Part shown: in pieces, positions 60,520-64,000 of the stretch | Position numbering within the stretch: position 1 is the stretch's first letter | How the letters are laid out: each line of letters opens with the position of its first letter | Assembly (NCBI RefSeq): GCF_018325905.1 | Contig: NZ_AP021901.1 | Span: forward strand, 1,426,001 to 1,490,000 | DNA length: 64,000 bases | Origin: Pseudomonas sp. St316 | Lineage (GTDB): Bacteria; Pseudomonadota; Gammaproteobacteria; Pseudomonadales; Pseudomonadaceae | Direction: 5' to 3' | Made by a program: the position numbers and the translations under genes | Notes under the pieces: model-generated | The model's database searches: none | What the model saw: only the letters and a program-made list of their open reading frames with translations | What the model was told of the DNA's origin: nothing

Positions 60520-61230
60520 ATGGTTGTGCAGGTAGCAGAGGCATCAGGAACCCCCCGCGACAGCTTCGATTATTTCTGGAGCTTGCAGGGGGAGTGGGTG
60601 GAGGAGCCCAACGTACGACGCGGCGGTGAAAGCGGCGTACAGCGGATCACCAGCAAGGATGGCGAATTGTTATATGCCAAGCGCCAGACCGGGCACATCT
60701 ATCGCAGTTGGCTGCACCCGTTCGGTCGCCCTACGGTGCTGCGTGAGCAGGACGCGCTCCTGGCATTGCCCCGACTCAATGTTCGAGTACCCGAGCTGGT
60801 GTTTTGTGGTGCCCTGCCGGACCCCGACCATCAGTGGCGAGCGCTGCTGGTGACCCGTGCGCTCGAAGGTTTCGAAGAGATTGAACACTGGTATGCCGGT
60901 GGCGGCCGCGAGCGTCATGGCGAAGCGGTGCATGACCAGATCCTCCGGGAGTTGGCCGAAAACCTGGCCCGTATGCACAGGGGCCGCTGGCAACATAGCT
61001 GCATCTACATCAAGCATGTCTTCGTGCGTGTGACCGGGGAGGGCGAGGCGGCCAAGCCTGAGGTGGCGCTGCTGGATCTGGAGAAATGTCGTCGACGCCT
61101 GACCGCGCGGCGAGCGGCCTCCCATGATATGAAGCAGCTACGGCGCCACTCGTCGTTTAGCGACGCTGACTGGAAAAAACTCGTCTACTTTTACGAAGCG
61201 GCGTTTGGCAGCGCTATCAAAGGTTTATAG
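60520..61230 (+). CDS. wapQ: Lipopolysaccharide core kinase-like protein WapQ/InaA
   Basis: 236 aa from the ATG at 60520, preceded by AGAGG. Protein-kinase-like fold of the WaaP/InaA family: YAKRQTGHIYRSWLHPFGRPT in the N-lobe, the catalytic-loop region (LARMHRGRWQHSCIYIKHVF) with the HRD-like segment altered, and metal-binding LLDLEKCRRR (DFG position is DLE). It is expected to phosphorylate or otherwise tune the inner LPS core. Co-transcribed with the methyltransferase. Confidence 0.9.
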   Translation: MVVQVAEASGTPRDSFDYFWSLQGEWVEEPNVRRGGESGVQRITSKDGELLYAKRQTGHIYRSWLHPFGRPTVLREQDALLALPRLNVRVPELVFCGALPDPDHQWRALLVTRALEGFEEIEHWYAGGGRERHGEAVHDQILRELAENLARMHRGRWQHSCIYIKHVFVRVTGEGEAAKPEVALLDLEKCRRRLTARRAASHDMKQLRRHSSFSDADWKKLVYFYEAAFGSAIKGL

Positions 61231-61232
61231 CG

Positions 61233-61460
61233 ATGAAACTAGAAATTGCTAGAGGTTTGTTTTTAGTTGGAGCCCTGGCAGTTGCATCGATGGCGGTGGC
61301 TGTTTGGGAACAGCCACGCTCGCAGATCCTCAGTGCTTCCAATGCTGATGCGCATTGTCCTTTGCCGCGTGTGGCGAAGGTCAGCGAGGCGATCCAGCCG
61401 GACAATGATCTGCTTCTGTTCATGTTCAGCTTGTCCCAGGGGATGAGGCCGCAAAGTTGA
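61233..61460 (+). CDS. Small membrane-anchored or exported protein, unknown
   Basis: 75 aa starting two bases after the wapQ stop, so translationally coupled. A hydrophobic N-terminal segment (LFLVGALAVASMAVAVW) acts as signal or anchor; the rest has a single Cys in DAHCPLPRV and no motif. Conserved placement after wapQ-type genes, from memory (PA4377-like). Confidence 0.75.
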   Translation: MKLEIARGLFLVGALAVASMAVAVWEQPRSQILSASNADAHCPLPRVAKVSEAIQPDNDLLLFMFSLSQGMRPQS

Positions 61461-61476
61461 GAGACATGAAGCCAAA

Positions 61477-61512
61477 ATAAAGGCCTCGCTTGTGCGAGGC
61501 CTTTATTTTTTT
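61477..61512. terminator. Bidirectional terminator after the wapQ operon
   Basis: AAAGGCCTCGC-ttgt-GCGAGGCCTTT stem, A-rich before and seven T after. Confidence 0.9.
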
Positions 61513-61558
61513 ACGACAGGAAAACCAGTGTGGCAAGGGGATTTATCCCCGTTGGATT

Positions 61559-61643
61559 GTGGGAGTAAAGCTTGCTCGCGAAACGGCCGCTCCGATTCCT
61601 GGAGGACCGCACCGCCTTCATCGCGGGCGAGCCTTGCTCCCAC
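61559..61643. repeat. REPIN, GTGGGAGTAAAGC variant
   Basis: The left arm has a T for the usual C (GTGGGAGTAAAGCTTGCTCG); right arm GGGCGAGCCTTGCTCCCAC. A diverged copy between convergent genes. Confidence 0.85.
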
Positions 61644-61669
61644 AGTATTCCTCGCCACAGGTGTCTGCG

Positions 61670-64000
61670 TCAGGCCTTGTCCGGCTTGGCCAGCAGCGTG
61701 TAGACGCAAGGCAACACGAACAACGTGAACAAGGTGCCAATCGACATGCCCGTGGCGATCACCGTGCCGATGTCGAAGCGGCTCACCGCCCCGGCGCCTG
61801 TGGCGAAGATGAGCGGCACCATGCCGAACACCATCGCAGCAGTGGTCATCAGTACCGGCCGCAGACGAATCGACGCGGCTTGCTCCACGGCTTCCCGCGG
61901 CGTCAGGTTCTGTTCCCTGCGCAGTTGGTTGGCGAATTCGACAATCAGGATCCCGTGCTTGCTGATCAGGCCAATCAGGGTCACCAGGCCCACCTGGGTG
62001 TAGATGTTCATGCTCGACCAGCCGAGGAACAGCGGAATCAAGGCGCCGCAAATCGACAGCGGCACCGTCACCAGGATCACCAACGGGTCCCGGAAACTTT
62101 CGAACTGCGCGGCCAACACCAGGAAGATGATTGCCAGGGCGAGGGCAAAGGTCACCCACAACGCACTGCCTTCCTGTACAAATTGGCGCGAAGCCCCAGC
62201 GTAATCGAAGGCGAACCCCACCGGGGCTTCCTCCCGGGCGATCTGCCGGACGGTCTCGATCGCCTCACCCATGCTCACGACGGGAAAGCCCGAGATGGTC
62301 ACCGCATTGAGCTGCTGGAACTGGTTGAGTTGCCGTGGTCGCGCCCGGTCGCTGACCTTGATCAGGGTCGATAGCGGCAGCGATTCACCCTTGGCATTTT
62401 TCACGTAGTAGTTGTTCAACCAGTCCGGGTTATCCCGGAAGGGGCGTTCGACCTGGGCAATGACTTTGTAGCTGCGTCCCTCGAGGGTGAAGCGGTTGAT
62501 CTCTGATTCGCCCAACAGCGTCGCCAGGGTACCGCCCAGATCTTGCATGGAAACGCCCATCTGGGCGGCCTTGGCGCGATCGATATCCACCACGACTTCT
62601 GGCTTGTCGAACGCCAGGTCAATGTCCATGAAGGCGAACTTGCCGGATTCCAATGCGCGCTTTTTGACCCGATCGGCAATCTCCAGCAGCGTCGCGTACT
62701 CCTTTGGCGAGTTGATGACGAACGCGAACGGCAAGCCTTCGCCGGTACCCGGCAGCGAGGGCAGGTTGAAGCCGAAGATCTGCAAGCCAGGCACGCTTTC
62801 CAGCTTGGCCTGGACCTCTGGCAGGATTTCCATCTGGGTGCGGCTGCGTTCGTTCCAGGGCTTGAGCAGAAAACCGCCGATGCCCGATTGTACGCCGTTG
62901 TAGCCGTTGATCTGGAACGAGGAGTAGTACTCCGGAAACTCCTTGAAGATGGTAATGAAGTGATCGGTATAGCTGTTCAGGTAGTCGAGGTTGGTTGTCT
63001 GCGGGGCGTTGGCCATCATGAAGATGATGCCCTGGTCTTCGTCGGGGGCCAGTTCGGACTTGGTGAACATGATCAGCACCGGGATCAGCAGCAGGACGAT
63101 CACCGCGAACACCAGTACCACCGGCCGGGTGTTGAGCGTGCCGTGAAGCATGCGCTGGTAACGGCTCTTCAAACGTTCGAAAACCATGTCCAGCCGGTGG
63201 GCCAGCCCCGAGGGGTTTTCGTCGTGGCGCAGGAGCATGGCGCACATCATCGGTGACAGGGTCAGGGCGACGATCCCGGAGATCACCACCGCCCCGGCCA
63301 GGGTCAATGCAAACTCCTTGAACAAAGCGCCCGTCAGGCCCTGGAGCAGGCCGATCGGTGCATACACCGCTGCCAGGGTGATGGTCATCGAGACCACCGG
63401 CATGGCGATTTCCCGGGCACCTTCTATTGCGGCGTCGAATGGGGTCTTGCCTTGCTCGATGTGCCGGTGAATGTTCTCCACCACCACGATGGCGTCGTCC
63501 ACCACCAGACCGATGGCGAGCACCATGGCCAGCAGTGTGAGGAGGTTCATCGAGTAGCCCATCAACTGCATGAAGAACATCACGCCGATCATCGACAGTG
63601 GGATGGTCACCACCGGGATGAGTACCGAACGCAGGGCACCGAGGAACAGGAACACCACGACGATGACGATCAGTACCGCCTCGAACAGGGTTTTCACCAC
63701 TTCGTCGATGGAGGCCTGGATGAACAGGGTGGCGTCGTAGGCAATTTCGGCCTTGAGGTTGGTCGGAAGCTGGGCCTCCATGTCCGGCATGATCTTGCGT
63801 ACTTCCTTGATCACATCCAGCGGGTTCGCACCGGGCGTGGCCTTGATCCCGATGTACACCGAGGGCGTGCCACCAAAGGAGCTGATGGTGTCGTAGTTCT
63901 CGGCGCCCATTTCCACGCGGGCCACGTCCCGCAGCAACACACGGCTGTCGCCGTCGGTCTTGAGCGGGATCGCGCCAAAGGCCTCGGCGGACTTGAGCTC
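61670..64000 (-). CDS. mexW: RND multidrug efflux permease, C-terminal part (5' truncated by window)
   Basis: About 776 residues, reading on through the window edge. HAE-1 family: membrane helices with the proton-relay D-D pair in AIGLVVDDAIVVVENIHRHIEQG, then FNLPSLPGTGEGLPF in the porter domain and the second bundle ending FTLFVLPCVYTLLAKP. Inner-membrane antiporter working with a membrane-fusion protein and an outer-membrane channel. Its sequence and its place convergent to the colRS-wapQ locus suggest MexW of MexVW; the symbol is tentative. The adaptor gene should lie upstream, outside the window. Confidence 0.88.
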   Translation of the reverse strand, partial: ELKSAEAFGAIPLKTDGDSRVLLRDVARVEMGAENYDTISSFGGTPSVYIGIKATPGANPLDVIKEVRKIMPDMEAQLPTNLKAEIAYDATLFIQASIDEVVKTLFEAVLIVIVVVFLFLGALRSVLIPVVTIPLSMIGVMFFMQLMGYSMNLLTLLAMVLAIGLVVDDAIVVVENIHRHIEQGKTPFDAAIEGAREIAMPVVSMTITLAAVYAPIGLLQGLTGALFKEFALTLAGAVVISGIVALTLSPMMCAMLLRHDENPSGLAHRLDMVFERLKSRYQRMLHGTLNTRPVVLVFAVIVLLLIPVLIMFTKSELAPDEDQGIIFMMANAPQTTNLDYLNSYTDHFITIFKEFPEYYSSFQINGYNGVQSGIGGFLLKPWNERSRTQMEILPEVQAKLESVPGLQIFGFNLPSLPGTGEGLPFAFVINSPKEYATLLEIADRVKKRALESGKFAFMDIDLAFDKPEVVVDIDRAKAAQMGVSMQDLGGTLATLLGESEINRFTLEGRSYKVIAQVERPFRDNPDWLNNYYVKNAKGESLPLSTLIKVSDRARPRQLNQFQQLNAVTISGFPVVSMGEAIETVRQIAREEAPVGFAFDYAGASRQFVQEGSALWVTFALALAIIFLVLAAQFESFRDPLVILVTVPLSICGALIPLFLGWSSMNIYTQVGLVTLIGLISKHGILIVEFANQLRREQNLTPREAVEQAASIRLRPVLMTTAAMVFGMVPLIFATGAGAVSRFDIGTVIATGMSIGTLFTLFVLPCVYTLLAKPDKA

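Overview
The window looks like chromosome of a Pseudomonas of the fluorescens/putida type. The reasons are its GC-rich coding bias, the family content and neighbour order (gcvH-gcvP-sdaA-gcvT under a TyrR-like regulator; aatJQMP-aauSR; glpFKRD; argF, grxD, bfr, bfd, rnt, pyrC, motY, argG; rnf-nth; metG-apbC; groESL; colRS-wapQ), and about sixteen copies of the Pseudomonas-type palindromic intergenic repeats (REP/REPIN). It is mainly core housekeeping DNA with two small accessory patches: an insertion sequence near 27 kb and an AT-richer island near 40.1-41.8 kb.

Layout. 1-1.2 kb: the 3' end of nadA, an RDD membrane protein and a cold-shock protein. 1.6-9.5 kb: a glycine-cleavage/serine-deaminase operon on the minus strand with a sigma-54 promoter and tandem GcsR-like sites, followed by the regulator gene. 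9.8-12.4 kb: a LysR regulator divergent from a metallo-beta-lactamase-fold protein and an NmrA-like oxidoreductase. 12.5-19.8 kb: acidic amino acid uptake (aatJQMP) and its two-component system (aauSR), with a sigma-54 promoter and two AauR-type operators. 19.9-25.1 kb: glycerol catabolism (glpF, glpK, glpR, glpD) with tandem GlpR-type operators. 25.4-26.8 kb: ybaK and a PhzF-family gene. 26.93-28.1 kb: an IS110-family element inserted exactly into a REPIN. 28.2-36.5 kb: an ABC ATPase, argF, a molybdopterin oxidoreductase, grxD, bacterioferritin, Bfd, peroxiredoxin and RNase T. 36.5-40.1 kb: pyrC, motY and argG. 40.2-41.8 kb: an unknown membrane protein and a frameshifted response regulator. 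41.8-46.4 kb: a PA3496-type small protein, nth and an unusual rnf cluster. 46.6-50 kb: metG and apbC. 50.1-54.6 kb: an SDR, a HugZ-family protein, FxsA and groESL. 54.8-61.5 kb: an envelope module (PAP2 phosphatase, LTA-synthase-like sulfatase, colRS, methyltransferase, wapQ). 61.7-64 kb: a 3'-partial RND efflux pump.

Most interesting signals. (1) The 5' non-coding part of the IS110 element can fold into two internal-loop hairpins. One loop carries segments matching the interrupted REP target on both sides of a CT core; the other carries segments matching the two ends of the element. This is the layout expected of a bridge RNA that guides insertion into REPs. (2) The rnf cluster has A, B, D, G and E but no rnfC. 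Its RnfB lacks the membrane anchor and carries an RnfC-like tail, and RnfA/RnfE have lost three of the four cysteines expected to hold the intramembrane iron-sulfur cluster. (3) Several regulatory sites can be read to the base: GcsR, AauR, ArgR (a triple 21-bp repeat before argG), GlpR, sigma-54 and sigma-32.
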